Source of the DNA: Chromatiaceae bacterium
Lineage (GTDB): Bacteria; Pseudomonadota; Gammaproteobacteria; Chromatiales; Chromatiaceae
NCBI GenBank assembly: GCA_024235415.1
Contig: JACKML010000005.1
Span: 1-64,000, forward strand
Direction of reading: 5' to 3'
Length of the DNA: 64,000 nucleotides
The notes below the pieces were generated by a model. It was not told the DNA's origin. It did not search any database and was given only the letters and a program-made list of their open reading frames with translations. The translations under genes were made by a program, and so were the position numbers. Shown here one piece after another: positions 50,771-59,115 of this stretch; the first letter of the stretch is position 1; every line of letters starts with the position of its first letter.

Positions 50771-51406
50771 GTGAAAAAAATTGCAACAACCCTGTTCGTC
50801 GGCCTCGCATTGCTGGTTGGCAGCGCAATGGCGAAAACCTTCGAAGAGGGCGTGCAGTATGTGCCGATTCAGCCTCAGCCCGCCGTCGCCACCGGGGACG
50901 AGGTGGAGGTCGTGGAGTTCTTTTGGTACGGCTGTCCGCATTGCAGCGATTTCGAGCCCGTCATCACGAAATGGGCGTCCACCCTGCCTGCCAACGTCAA
51001 GTTTTCGCAGATACCCGTGATGTTCGGCGGTGCGGCAGACATGCACGCACAGGTCTACTATGCCTTGGAGGGTATGGGCGAACTCGGCAGGCTGCACGAA
51101 GTCATCTTCCGAGCCATGCATGTGGAAAAGCGCAAGCTGCGTTCGCGCGACGAGATGGATGCCTTGCTGCAGGAGAACGGTGTCGACATGGCCAAGTTCA
51201 ACGAGGCGATGAGTTCGTTTGCGGTAGCGGCCAAGGTCAATCGGGCCAGGGCGCTGATGCGGCGCTACGGTGTGCGTAGCGTGCCTGCGGTGGTGGTTGA
51301 TGGCCGGTATCGCAGCGGAACCGGGTTCTCCGGCTATCAGGAGATCACTGAAGTTGTCGACTACGTGGTCGATAAGGTTCTGAAGCAGCGCCAGTCGGGC
51401 CGCTGA
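50771..51406 (+). CDS. dsbA: Thiol:disulfide interchange protein DsbA
   Basis: 211 residues. Signal peptide (about 1-21, ending GSAMA), thioredoxin fold with EVVEFFWYGCPHCSDFEPVI holding the CPHC active site at Cys55-Cys58, an inserted helical domain (MHAQVYYALEGMGELGRLHE) and the cis-proline region YGVRSVPAVVVDGRY. It oxidises cysteines of exported proteins in the periplasm. Cytochromes c and DsbA together upstream suggest an envelope-biogenesis neighbourhood. Confidence 0.95.
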   Translation: MKKIATTLFVGLALLVGSAMAKTFEEGVQYVPIQPQPAVATGDEVEVVEFFWYGCPHCSDFEPVITKWASTLPANVKFSQIPVMFGGAADMHAQVYYALEGMGELGRLHEVIFRAMHVEKRKLRSRDEMDALLQENGVDMAKFNEAMSSFAVAAKVNRARALMRRYGVRSVPAVVVDGRYRSGTGFSGYQEITEVVDYVVDKVLKQRQSGR

Positions 51407-51427
51407 TTTGAAGAAGAATGCAAACGC

Positions 51428-52225
51428 ATGAACCCGCCTCCCGTTCATCATGAGAGTCTGGCGTCCCAGGGGCGCAGCCTGCGTTTGCTCAGCTACAACA
51501 TCCAGGCGGGGATCGATACCCGCCACTACCGCGAATATGTGACCAAGGGCTGGAAGCACTTGCTGCCCAACCGCGAGCGTCTGCGCAATCTCAATCTGAT
51601 TGCGGAGATGCTTCATGGTTACGATCTCGTTGGCCTGCAGGAGGTCGACTCCGGGAGCCTGCGCAGCGGGTTCGTCGACATGACCGAGTACCTGGCGCAT
51701 CGTGGCGGTTACCCGCACTGGTATCGCCAGGTCAACCGCAACATGGGCGTGCTGGCACAGCACAGCAATGGTTTTCTCAGTCGCATCCGCCCGACGCGGG
51801 TCAGCAACCACAGCCTGCCACCGGGCAACGGTCGCGGCGCCATGCTGATCGAGTTCGGTGAAGGCCCGGACGCGTTGGCCATCTGCTCCATGCACCTGGC
51901 CTTGAGCAGACGGGTGCGTTCGCGCCAGCTTGATTTCATCAATGAACTGGTCGGCGAACGCAAGCACCTGGTCGTCATGGGCGACCTCAATGCCGGTTGC
52001 GAAAGCAGCGAGGTGCGGACGTTCATCGACAAGACCGGGCTCACCGAGCCGGCCTGTGATCAGGCGACTTTCCCGAGTTGGCGGCCGGTGCGTCGCATCG
52101 ACCACATCCTGGTCTCGCATTCGCTCGAGGTGCTGCGCACACGCGTTGTCGATTATGCGTTGTCCGATCACCTGCCGATCTGCGTCGAGCTGGTCGCCCC
52201 GGAGGGCATCCGTCTGGCCGCTTGA
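51428..52225 (+). CDS. Endonuclease/exonuclease/phosphatase-family protein
   Basis: 265 residues. Metal-dependent EEP fold: LRLLSYNIQAGIDTRHYREY, ydLVGLQEVDSGSLRSG with the metal-binding glutamate, CSMHLALSRRVRSRQLDFIN, VVMGDLNAGCESSEVR and DYALSDHLPICVEL with the catalytic Asp-His. No signal peptide. Related gammaproteobacterial proteins sit beside dsbA and a GGDEF gene as here. Substrate unknown: nucleic acid, phospholipid or sugar phosphate are possible. Confidence 0.85.
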   Translation: MNPPPVHHESLASQGRSLRLLSYNIQAGIDTRHYREYVTKGWKHLLPNRERLRNLNLIAEMLHGYDLVGLQEVDSGSLRSGFVDMTEYLAHRGGYPHWYRQVNRNMGVLAQHSNGFLSRIRPTRVSNHSLPPGNGRGAMLIEFGEGPDALAICSMHLALSRRVRSRQLDFINELVGERKHLVVMGDLNAGCESSEVRTFIDKTGLTEPACDQATFPSWRPVRRIDHILVSHSLEVLRTRVVDYALSDHLPICVELVAPEGIRLAA

Positions 52226-52241
52226 GGCCAGTCGTGCGGAG

Positions 52242-53762
52242 ATGGCGACCGACTGGCGGGAGCGCTATCTCGAACTCGCAGACGAGCATGAGCGGCAGTC
52301 GACAGCGCATGCAGACGCGTCACGCGATCTCACGCGCCTGATCGTCCGCCTGTGTGTTGCCTGCTCGGGGCTCGATCCTGCACTCGACCCGCATCTCAAC
52401 CACCTGCGCAAAGCGGCCAAAGCCGGTAGCACTGCGGGGCTGCTGCGTGAAGCCGGTGTGCTGGCGGACGCGCTGGTGCATGCCCCCGAACAACGCGCCC
52501 GTCCGGGCGTTGTGCAACGCCTGCTGGAGCACAGAGGGCTTGGATCGCGCCAGATTGACGATGCCCTCAAACTCTGGGCCAGCGTGGCGACTGATCCTGC
52601 ACGTGCCAGTGCGGGGCAACTGGACGAGTTGGCAAAGGTTCTTCTGGGGGCGCTGCAAACGGCAGACGGCGAGGATGCGCGGCCGGGGCTGCTGGCCAGG
52701 CTGGTCGGCAAGGGAGCCCCCGGCGTCGCGGAACGACCCAACCAGCTGTTACTGCAGGTTCTGGAGGTCGTGCAGTGGCCCGAAAGCGTGTCTGCCACAG
52801 TAGATGCATTTCGCACCGAACTGGCGGGTGACGAGGCTGCCTGGGTCCACGTGGTACGAAAGATCAGTGACCTCGCCGTCAGTGCGATGGACCAGGCCCA
52901 GTTTCATGCGCGTTCGGCCGAGACCTTTCTCACCGAGTTGAACCATCGCCTCGAAGAACTCGACCGCCACATGTTGGGCGAGGTCCAGCGCCGCGAGGAT
53001 TCGCGCCTCAGCGGACAATCGCTGGGTAACAAGATGGATTCCGAAGTGGTAACCCTGACAAACAGCGTTCGCAACAGCGAGGACCTTTCCGGCCTCCAGG
53101 CGGGCGTAATCGACAGCCTCGATCGCATGCAGGCGCACGTGCGTGCTCATCTCGCGGAAGAGGGCGCGCGGCTGGAAAGCGCGGAGGCTGATGCGGCACA
53201 GCTGCGCAAGCGGATGCGGCGCCTCGAGCACGACACCTTCGACCTGCGGCGTCAGGTCGCGCAGTCGTACCGCGAGGCAATGCGTGATCCGTTGACCGGG
53301 TTGCCGAATCGTCGCGCCTATGACGAACGCGTGGCCCAGGAGTATGCGCGCTGGAAGCGCTTTGGCGATCCGTTGGCGCTGCTGGTCCTGGACATCGACA
53401 ATTTCAAGTCGATCAACGACACCTTCGGTCACAGCTCCGGTGACAAAGCGTTGGCAATGATTGGCAAGATCCTCGGCGAACGCGTTCGTGAGACCGACTT
53501 CATCGCGCGCTATGGTGGCGAAGAATTCGTTGCGCTGCTGACCGGGGCGCAGCGGGAAGACGTGTTGCGCGTGGCCGAGGCCATGCGTGCCGGTGTTCAG
53601 GATGGCGGGCTGCATGCGAAAGGTCGTCCGGTAGAGGTGACAGTCTCGGTCGGTGCGGCGATGTTCGGCGTGGGCGACTCACTGGATGCTGCATTCGATC
53701 GTGCCGACAGGGCGTTGTACGCGGCCAAACGCCAGGGCAAGAACCGCGTGGTGTTTGGCTGA
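52242..53762 (+). CDS. Diguanylate cyclase with long N-terminal helical domain
   Basis: 506 residues from the ATG at 52242. The first 320 residues are predicted helical with coiled-coil stretches (LTELNHRLEELDRHMLGEVQ, RLESAEADAAQLRKRMRRLE) and no membrane segment. The GGDEF domain starts DPLTGLPNRRAYDE and has YGGEEFVALL, an active GGEEF variant, with FKSINDTFGHSSGDKALAMI. It makes c-di-GMP from GTP in the cytoplasm. It follows the EEP gene by 16 bp, so the two are probably co-transcribed. The two PilZ proteins of this window are possible receivers. Confidence 0.92.
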   Translation: MATDWRERYLELADEHERQSTAHADASRDLTRLIVRLCVACSGLDPALDPHLNHLRKAAKAGSTAGLLREAGVLADALVHAPEQRARPGVVQRLLEHRGLGSRQIDDALKLWASVATDPARASAGQLDELAKVLLGALQTADGEDARPGLLARLVGKGAPGVAERPNQLLLQVLEVVQWPESVSATVDAFRTELAGDEAAWVHVVRKISDLAVSAMDQAQFHARSAETFLTELNHRLEELDRHMLGEVQRREDSRLSGQSLGNKMDSEVVTLTNSVRNSEDLSGLQAGVIDSLDRMQAHVRAHLAEEGARLESAEADAAQLRKRMRRLEHDTFDLRRQVAQSYREAMRDPLTGLPNRRAYDERVAQEYARWKRFGDPLALLVLDIDNFKSINDTFGHSSGDKALAMIGKILGERVRETDFIARYGGEEFVALLTGAQREDVLRVAEAMRAGVQDGGLHAKGRPVEVTVSVGAAMFGVGDSLDAAFDRADRALYAAKRQGKNRVVFG

Positions 53763-53991
53763 CTGACGCGCGGGTGACGCAAACCGGTCGGGCGCGAACA
53801 ATCTTTGCAATTGCGGCTGCAGACAGGGTAAGCTGTAGCAGCTACACCGTCTTCGCTCTTCCTATACCATCTTCCATTCGTTGTTTCCTCGCTGATACAC
53901 CCGAATCGAACTGAAATAGTGTCCGCCAAGATTCGTGGCTCTGAATTGCCCGTATTTACGGGTGTGTAGAAACTTTTCGAGGAATACTCAA

Positions 53992-54201
53992 ATGTCAGTA
54001 AAACAGACCGGAACCGTTAAATGGTTCGACAGTGGTAAAGGTTACGGATTCATCGAGCGCCAGGGTGGTAAAGACCTGTTCGTGCATTTCCGTTCTATCG
54101 TCGGTGAAGGCCATCGCTCCCTGGAAGAAGGGCAGCGCGTGGAGTTCGTCGAAGTGGCCGGCAATAAAGGCCCGCAGGCAGACAACGTCGTCCCTCTCTG
54201 A
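53992..54201 (+). CDS. Cold-shock-domain protein (CspA family)
   Basis: 69 residues from the ATG at 53992. A single OB-fold with RNP-1 GKGYGFIERQ and RNP-2 KDLFVHFRSI, starting KQTGTVKWFDSG. It binds single-stranded RNA or DNA and melts secondary structure. The leader (from about 53870) is long and AT-richer than its surroundings, as usual for csp genes with cold-regulated mRNA. An RRM-type RNA-binding protein is encoded just downstream. Confidence 0.93.
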   Translation: MSVKQTGTVKWFDSGKGYGFIERQGGKDLFVHFRSIVGEGHRSLEEGQRVEFVEVAGNKGPQADNVVPL

Positions 54202-54317
54202 CACCTGCTGCAGGAACGCTGCCCTGAGCGGGGCAGCGTCTTTCCGTCCGACGAAAGACTTTTCCGAGTACATCGGAGCGGCTTTCTATCCGCAGTTGTC
54301 AGATAAGGTCCAAGCTA

Positions 54318-54581
54318 TTGATTACCCTTGCCGTTCGTGGCCTCGCCAGATCCACCACAGAAGATAACCTGACCAGCCTGTTTACCCAGTATGGTGTGGT
54401 TCGCTCCCTGAAACTCGCCAAAGACCTGTTTTCCGGCGATTGCAAGGGGTTCGCGATCATCGAAATGGAAGGGCACGAGGCACGCGCTGCGATTGCGGCA
54501 CTCGATGGCAGTGAATTCAACGGGGCAATGATTCGCGTCGGTCCCGACCGGATGCAAAAGGGGCGCGGCGGACGCCGCTGA
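54318..54581 (+). CDS. RRM-domain RNA-binding protein
   Basis: 87 residues from a TTG start at 54318; no in-frame ATG is near. A single RNA-recognition motif: RNP-2 LAVRGLARSTTEDNLTSLF and RNP-1 CKGFAIIEMEGHEARAAI, then a basic GRGGRR tail. Such small RRM proteins are common in proteobacteria and cyanobacteria, some cold-inducible. Its place 116 bp after a csp gene fits. Hairpin GCCGCTGCC...-type GC-rich sequence at 54572-54610 could end transcription. Confidence 0.82.
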   Translation: MITLAVRGLARSTTEDNLTSLFTQYGVVRSLKLAKDLFSGDCKGFAIIEMEGHEARAAIAALDGSEFNGAMIRVGPDRMQKGRGGRR

Positions 54582-54610
54582 CCCGAACGCCGCTGCCCTA
54601 GCGGCGTTCT

Positions 54611-55174
54611 TCAATCTTCGTTCAGGTAGGCCGCCCATGCATAGCGCCATGGTGCCCCTGATTGTTCGTGCAGGCACTTCAGCAACATATCGCTCGGACT
54701 GGCCTCGCCCGGAAACACGTTACGCAATTCAATAAGCACGCGACCGCTGATCGCATGAGCGCGCCAGTCCAACTCGTGAACCGGCCAGGATTTTTCGCAG
54801 CCGGGGCAACTCGGCATGGCCGACCCGGACAGCCATTGCTCCAGATGCTCCCGCCAGTCGGCCAGGGGTGCCCGGCATGCCGGGCAGCGCGGTTTCACCG
54901 TGTTCGGTCCGGTTACCAGTCTGGGCTGTGGATAGGGGCCATGCATAGCCGCATGGCAGAACTGCAGGCTGCCGTCTTGCGGTGGCTGCATCGTCAGGAA
55001 GGGAGAGCAGCCGGCGTAGATCACATGCCTGCTGAATCCAGTACCAGCCGAATAGATCCCCGGGGCGAGCGGTTGGTCGATCAGCCCGAGTTCCCGCAGT
55101 ACGTCCGTCACGCCATCGACGTCGGGTGCCGACTGAGGATCTTCGGGTGCGAGGTAAAGGCTGCTGAGCGACAT
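54611..55174 (-). CDS. Hypothetical zinc-ribbon-like protein
   Basis: 187 residues from the ATG at 55174. It contains two CXXC pairs, PRCPACRAPLADW and PSCPGCEKSWPV, spaced about 30 residues apart, which could bind one zinc. The rest is mixed, with YSAGTGFSRHVIYAGCSPFL near the N-terminus. No membrane segment. Family not recognised. It is convergent with the RRM gene and diverges from yidD. Confidence 0.6.
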   Translation of the reverse strand: MSLSSLYLAPEDPQSAPDVDGVTDVLRELGLIDQPLAPGIYSAGTGFSRHVIYAGCSPFLTMQPPQDGSLQFCHAAMHGPYPQPRLVTGPNTVKPRCPACRAPLADWREHLEQWLSGSAMPSCPGCEKSWPVHELDWRAHAISGRVLIELRNVFPGEASPSDMLLKCLHEQSGAPWRYAWAAYLNED

Positions 55175-55272
55175 CGCGCCGATAGTGGCGCAGCATTTGC
55201 GTGGCAGCAAGCGCGAACCTGCCATACGCCATCCCCGCTGTGTTGTAATCTCGGGGCAAACGGGGCGTTGTG

Positions 55273-55506
55273 ATGTTCAAGCAGATATTCATCCGGTTGG
55301 TACGAGGCTATCAGTTGCTGATCAGCCCGGTGCTCGGCAACAATTGCCGTTACATGCCGAGTTGTTCGGCCTACACGCTCGAGGCAATCGAAAAGTGGGG
55401 GCCGTGGCGCGGCTTGTGGATGGGAATTCGCCGTGTATCACGCTGCCATCCCTTTCACGAGGGCGGCTATGACCCGGTTCCCGATCCACACGATCATGAC
55501 AACTGA
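55273..55506 (+). CDS. yidD: Membrane protein insertion efficiency factor YidD
   Basis: 77 residues. Family pattern: IRLVRGYQLLISPVLGNNCR, YMPSCSAYTLEAIEKWGPWR, then CHPFHEGGYDPVP, with the three conserved cysteines. YidD is a small amphipathic inner-membrane-associated protein that helps YidC. It is not next to rnpA-yidC here. An ATG one codon upstream (55270) is an alternative start. It overlaps the next gene by 11 bp. Confidence 0.93.
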   Translation: MFKQIFIRLVRGYQLLISPVLGNNCRYMPSCSAYTLEAIEKWGPWRGLWMGIRRVSRCHPFHEGGYDPVPDPHDHDN

Positions 55507-56551
55507 CGCAACAGGCGCTGCTACGGCAGTCTTTGCATCGCCGCACCGGGTTCGTGAGGCATTCGAGCAGCGGCTTGCCGGGTTGGTGGATGAGGACACC
55601 CTCGGCGTGTTTATCCTCGCACTGGCCAACGCCAGTTATGACGACGCAATGTTCGATCGCCTGCGCGCGCGTCTGCGGACTGCCTTCGGGCGCTGGTGTG
55701 CTCGCTTCGATGACGGTGACCCGCGTGCCGTCGGCGCTGCCGCCGATGACGCCGATGTCTTCACGCGACTGCGCACCTTGGGTTTCGAGCAGTTGGTGGC
55801 GACGCGCCGCAGGCAGCTGGGCCCCTGGGAACTGCAGTTCAACCCGCTTCGAGGCCTGCGTCCGCCGCGCATGAGCAATATTGCGGTGAATCGGCTGCAC
55901 AAGCCGTTCGATCCCGATGGCTTCCATTTCAACAAGCCGTTTCTGCGTAGGGAGATCTTCTGGGAGGGGGAGTTGGCCGGCACGCAGCTGCGGTTGCTGT
56001 TCAACAAGTTTCCGTTCGCTGACCTGCACGGACTGCTGGTGCCTCAGGCGGGCGCGAGCCGACCGCAATACCTCGATGCCGAGGCCCATGAACGGGTCTG
56101 GGACATCGCCATGCTGCTCGGACACACGCTGCCGGACGTCGGATTCGGGTACAACGCGCATGGCGCCTATGCATCGGTGAACCACCTGCATGTGCAGATG
56201 TTCATGCGTGTCGGCGTCGGTTATCCCATCGAGTCAATGCACTGGCGTCATAACGGCGGGAGCGAGGATTATCCACTGACCGTGTGCCGATTCGACGACA
56301 GGCACACTGCATGGGCAGCGCTACGTGATCTGCATGAACGCGAGATCGCGTACAACCTGGTGTATCGGCCCGGCCGTCTCTACCTGGTGGAGCGCGCGAT
56401 GCAGGGCAGTCATGCGCACAGCGGGTGGACGACGGGTTGCGCCTGGGCGGAACTGGCAGGCACCTTTACGACGCATACCCTGGCTGACTTCGAAAGCCTG
56501 TCTGCGGCGCAAATCGAAGCCGAACTGGCGAGCCTGGCCCTCAGGCCTTGA
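55496..56551 (+). CDS. HIT-like nucleotidyltransferase/phosphorylase family protein
   Basis: 351 residues from the ATG at 55496. The central part reads LLFNKFPFADLHGLLVPQAG and SVNHLHVQMFMRVGVGYPIE, the HXHXQ-type catalytic block of the GalT/ATP-adenylyltransferase branch of the HIT superfamily; conserved NPLRGLRPPRMSN precedes it. It probably forms or splits a nucleotide-phosphate bond through a histidine intermediate. The substrate cannot be told. Overlap with yidD suggests translational coupling. Confidence 0.72.
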   Translation: MTTDATGAATAVFASPHRVREAFEQRLAGLVDEDTLGVFILALANASYDDAMFDRLRARLRTAFGRWCARFDDGDPRAVGAAADDADVFTRLRTLGFEQLVATRRRQLGPWELQFNPLRGLRPPRMSNIAVNRLHKPFDPDGFHFNKPFLRREIFWEGELAGTQLRLLFNKFPFADLHGLLVPQAGASRPQYLDAEAHERVWDIAMLLGHTLPDVGFGYNAHGAYASVNHLHVQMFMRVGVGYPIESMHWRHNGGSEDYPLTVCRFDDRHTAWAALRDLHEREIAYNLVYRPGRLYLVERAMQGSHAHSGWTTGCAWAELAGTFTTHTLADFESLSAAQIEAELASLALRP

Positions 56552-56744
56552 TGTCGATGTTGCTGCCGAGACGGGTGCCCGGATCGGGCATGCTCTTGGC
56601 CACCGACTCGATCAGTTGCGTGGCCTGCGCCGACTGGATGTCCATTGCCTTGCGCATCAGCGATACCGACACCGCGTCACCGGTCTGAGTGGCGCTGTTT
56701 CCTATCTGTTGCAGCAGGCTGTTTGAAACGGCGGAGATATCCAT
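56541..56744 (-). CDS. YjfB-like putative motility protein
   Basis: 67 residues: MDISAVSNSLLQQIGNSATQ, then VSLMRKAMDIQSAQATQLIE, matching the small YjfB family (putative motility protein) found beside flagellar or chemotaxis regulation in many bacteria. Helical, without signal or membrane segment. It overlaps the convergent HIT-like gene by 11 bp. No flagellar gene is in the window. Confidence 0.75.
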   Translation of the reverse strand: MDISAVSNSLLQQIGNSATQTGDAVSVSLMRKAMDIQSAQATQLIESVAKSMPDPGTRLGSNIDIKA

Positions 56745-56819
56745 ACCCTGGTCAGCGGCTGCAAGCCGGTTTGCTTGAAAAAACAGCGAACCGGCTTCCC
56801 CTGCAGCCGCAAAGCCGGC

Positions 56820-57692
56820 TCAGTGGTTGCGCTGCAGAGCGGCGATGCGCTGTTCCAGCGGCGGATGGCTGGCAAACAGTTCCTTGAGGCCAGCGCCGGT
56901 GATGCCGAAGGCCGCCATCTCGTCCGGCAGCGGTTGCGGATCCTTGGCCTGCTGCAGACGTCGCAACGCCGAGATCATCTTGTCGCGCCCCGCCAGGTTT
57001 GCGCTGCCCGCATCGGCACGGTACTCGCGCCAACGCGAGAACCACATGACGATCATGCTGGCCAGTATGCCGAGCACGAACTGCGCAATCAGCGAAGTGA
57101 TCCAGAAGGCCGGGCCGTGACCGCGCTCGACCTTGAAGACCACGCGGTCCACGAAGTGGCCGATTATGCGCGAGAAAAACACCACGAAGGTGTTGACCAC
57201 GCCCTGAATCAGCGTGAGTGTGACCATGTCGCCATTGGCGACGTGGCTGATCTCATGCGCCATCACCGCCTCGACCTCGTCCCGATTCATCGACTGCAGC
57301 AGCCCGGTGCTGACGGCCACGAGCGCATCATTCTTGTTCCACCCGGTGGCAAACGCATTCGGTGCCCCTTCGAAGATACCGACTTCGGGCATCTTGATAC
57401 CCGCCGCCTGCGCCTGGTGCTGAACCGTGTTGAGCAGCCACATCTCGTCCTGCGACTGGGGTTGTTCGATCAGGTGCACGCCCATGCTCTTCTTGGCCAT
57501 GAACTTGGACATGAAAAGCGATATCAGGGATCCGGAAAAGCCGATGATCGCCGAATAGATGAGCAGCGCGTTCATGTCCAGGTCGACGTTGTTTTGCGCC
57601 AGCAGGTTGTCGATACCGAGCAGGCGGAAGGTGATGCTGATCAACGCGATGATGGCGATGTTGGTGCCGAGAAACAGCAGGATGCGCATCAT
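56820..57692 (-). CDS. htpX: Membrane protease HtpX
   Basis: 290 residues. Four membrane segments (about 4-24, 35-55, 155-178 and 190-212), the zinc motif MAHEISHVANGDMV (HEXXH) and the third ligand in WREYRADAGSANLAG. It degrades misfolded inner-membrane proteins together with FtsH and is induced by envelope stress. Upstream YbaN-like gene follows on the same strand, 60 bp away. Confidence 0.95.
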   Translation of the reverse strand: MMRILLFLGTNIAIIALISITFRLLGIDNLLAQNNVDLDMNALLIYSAIIGFSGSLISLFMSKFMAKKSMGVHLIEQPQSQDEMWLLNTVQHQAQAAGIKMPEVGIFEGAPNAFATGWNKNDALVAVSTGLLQSMNRDEVEAVMAHEISHVANGDMVTLTLIQGVVNTFVVFFSRIIGHFVDRVVFKVERGHGPAFWITSLIAQFVLGILASMIVMWFSRWREYRADAGSANLAGRDKMISALRRLQQAKDPQPLPDEMAAFGITGAGLKELFASHPPLEQRIAALQRNH

Positions 57693-57752
57693 TTGGAGGT
57701 TCTCCGAAAATGGGTCTCAATGCGCAGAATGTGCGGTCGGGTGGTGTAGAAA

Positions 57753-58166
57753 TCAAGCGTTGGCTGTGTGCCGGGCCCCTTTGCCCAGGACAGGCAGGTG
57801 CGCGATGTACAGTGCAACGCCCGCCATGCAGACGCCGGCGAGAACAGCGGTCCACGACAAGGGCCCGAATACCCAGGCGGTGAATGTATAGGAGGCCGCC
57901 AGTGCCACCAGTGCAATCCGCTTGGCTCGCCGCGGCATCGCGTGGTGCTCCTCCCAGGCGCGGATGGTCTCGCCGAAGCGGGCATGTTCGCGCAGCCAAC
58001 GATGCCAGCGCTCAGACGAACGCGAAAACGCCCACGCCGCGATCAGCAGGAACACAGTGGTTGGCATCAATGGCAGAAAGGCGCCGATCACGCCCAGAAC
58101 GACACAGACCCAACCCAGGGCCAGGTAAAGAAATCGGCGGCTTTTCTGTATCGATTGTCGCGTCAT
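57753..58166 (-). CDS. DUF454 (YbaN-like) membrane protein
   Basis: 137 residues with four hydrophobic segments. The pattern ALGWVCVVLGVIGAFLPLMP, TTVFLLIAAWAFSRSSERWH and FGETIRAWEEHHAMPRRAKR is that of YbaN/DUF454. Inner membrane; function unknown. Probably transcribed with htpX. Confidence 0.88.
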   Translation of the reverse strand: MTRQSIQKSRRFLYLALGWVCVVLGVIGAFLPLMPTTVFLLIAAWAFSRSSERWHRWLREHARFGETIRAWEEHHAMPRRAKRIALVALAASYTFTAWVFGPLSWTAVLAGVCMAGVALYIAHLPVLGKGARHTANA

Positions 58167-58541
58167 GCCAGGGAGAAATCGCTATCGAGCACCATTTGAT
58201 TGACCTCGGGTCCACATACGGATGTTAGCGGGCGCAGGTGCCCCGTGCTTGAATGCGCACACGGATGGTGCGCCCCAAATTGGCGCATCTTCATTCCTGC
58301 CGTCGTTGAGGAATGGGGAACCATTGGTCGCCGGATTGGTCTCTGGTTAGCGCCGCCTAGCGATATTTTCTGTCAAAGCTTGATCGATATTAATGAATTT
58401 GCGACAAATTACATGCGTTTATTGATGGCGCTCGACGTGTGGCGGCGGAAAGGCCTAAATTAAGCACCGAGCGATTTTTCAGCCCCGGCAAGCAAGTGTG
58501 GCTGCTCACCGATATCTATCGAAATCAATAGGAAACAACCG
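58167..58541. other. Intergenic region before the EF-hand gene
   Basis: 375 bp without a gene I can support. A plus-strand frame through 58463 lacks a ribosome-binding site and family resemblance. The part from 58360 to 58480 is AT-rich for this genome and probably holds the promoter of the 58542 gene. A short palindrome (GGTGCGCC, later GGCGCA) lies near 58267-58290. Confidence 0.45.
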
Positions 58542-58775
58542 ATGAAAATGACCAAAATGACCCTCGCGGCAGCCGCCGCTCTCTTTGCCACCAGTGTTGC
58601 GGTCGCGGCCCCGATGAAGTTCGTTAAGGCCGATGCCAACGGTGACGGTGCAGTCGATGCCGCCGAGTTTGCGGCCAGCGGCATGAAAAAGGACATGGCC
58701 AAGCTCGACAAGGACGGCGACGGCAAGCTCAGCAAGAAAGAGTACTCGGCCGGCATGGACGAAGACTGCGAATAA
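58542..58775 (+). CDS. Small secreted EF-hand protein
   Basis: 77 residues: signal peptide (MTLAAAAALFATSVAVA), then two EF-hand loops DANGDGAVDAAEF and DKDGDGKLSKKEY, ending DEDCE. Likely a periplasmic calcium binder of calmodulin-like type; role unknown. Followed by a strong terminator, so a single-gene transcript. It resembles the 44821 protein only in the EF-hands. Confidence 0.83.
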   Translation: MKMTKMTLAAAAALFATSVAVAAPMKFVKADANGDGAVDAAEFAASGMKKDMAKLDKDGDGKLSKKEYSAGMDEDCE

Positions 58776-58819
58776 TTGATCACGGTCCGCTGCGGCGGAA
58801 TCGCCGCAGTTGATGCAGC

Positions 58820-58863
58820 AAGGCCCCCACCGGTCAATGAACGGTGGGGGCCTTGCGTTTTAT
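58820..58863 (+). terminator. Rho-independent terminator
   Basis: AAGGCCCCCACCG (58820-58832) and CGGTGGGGGCCTT (58842-58854) make a perfect 13-bp stem with a 9-base loop, followed by GCGTTTTAT. It ends the EF-hand transcript 45 bp after its stop. Confidence 0.9.
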
Positions 58864-59115
58864 GCCGCTGACGCCTGCCCATCGCATCGGCTTTGAGGTA
58901 CAGGCTTTTGTCGTCGTGGCGAGCCCGGGTCGATAGCCGGGGGCGGCTCTGTGCCGGCGCTCCGCAAGCTCCGGTGCTCTCTGTCACCGCACCAGATTCG
59001 ATCAATGCCGTGTGGTGCCCGGCACCGCCCGGTGGCTTGAAAAAAACCAGGTGACGGATGGGCGTGTTGCGTGCAACCTATTCGGCCCTGTGAACCCTTT
59101 TTGGAGATTGATTCG

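Noticed and set aside
58200..58463. An 87-codon plus-strand frame in the intergenic region
   Set aside because: No ribosome-binding site, no family resemblance, and composition unlike the neighbouring genes.
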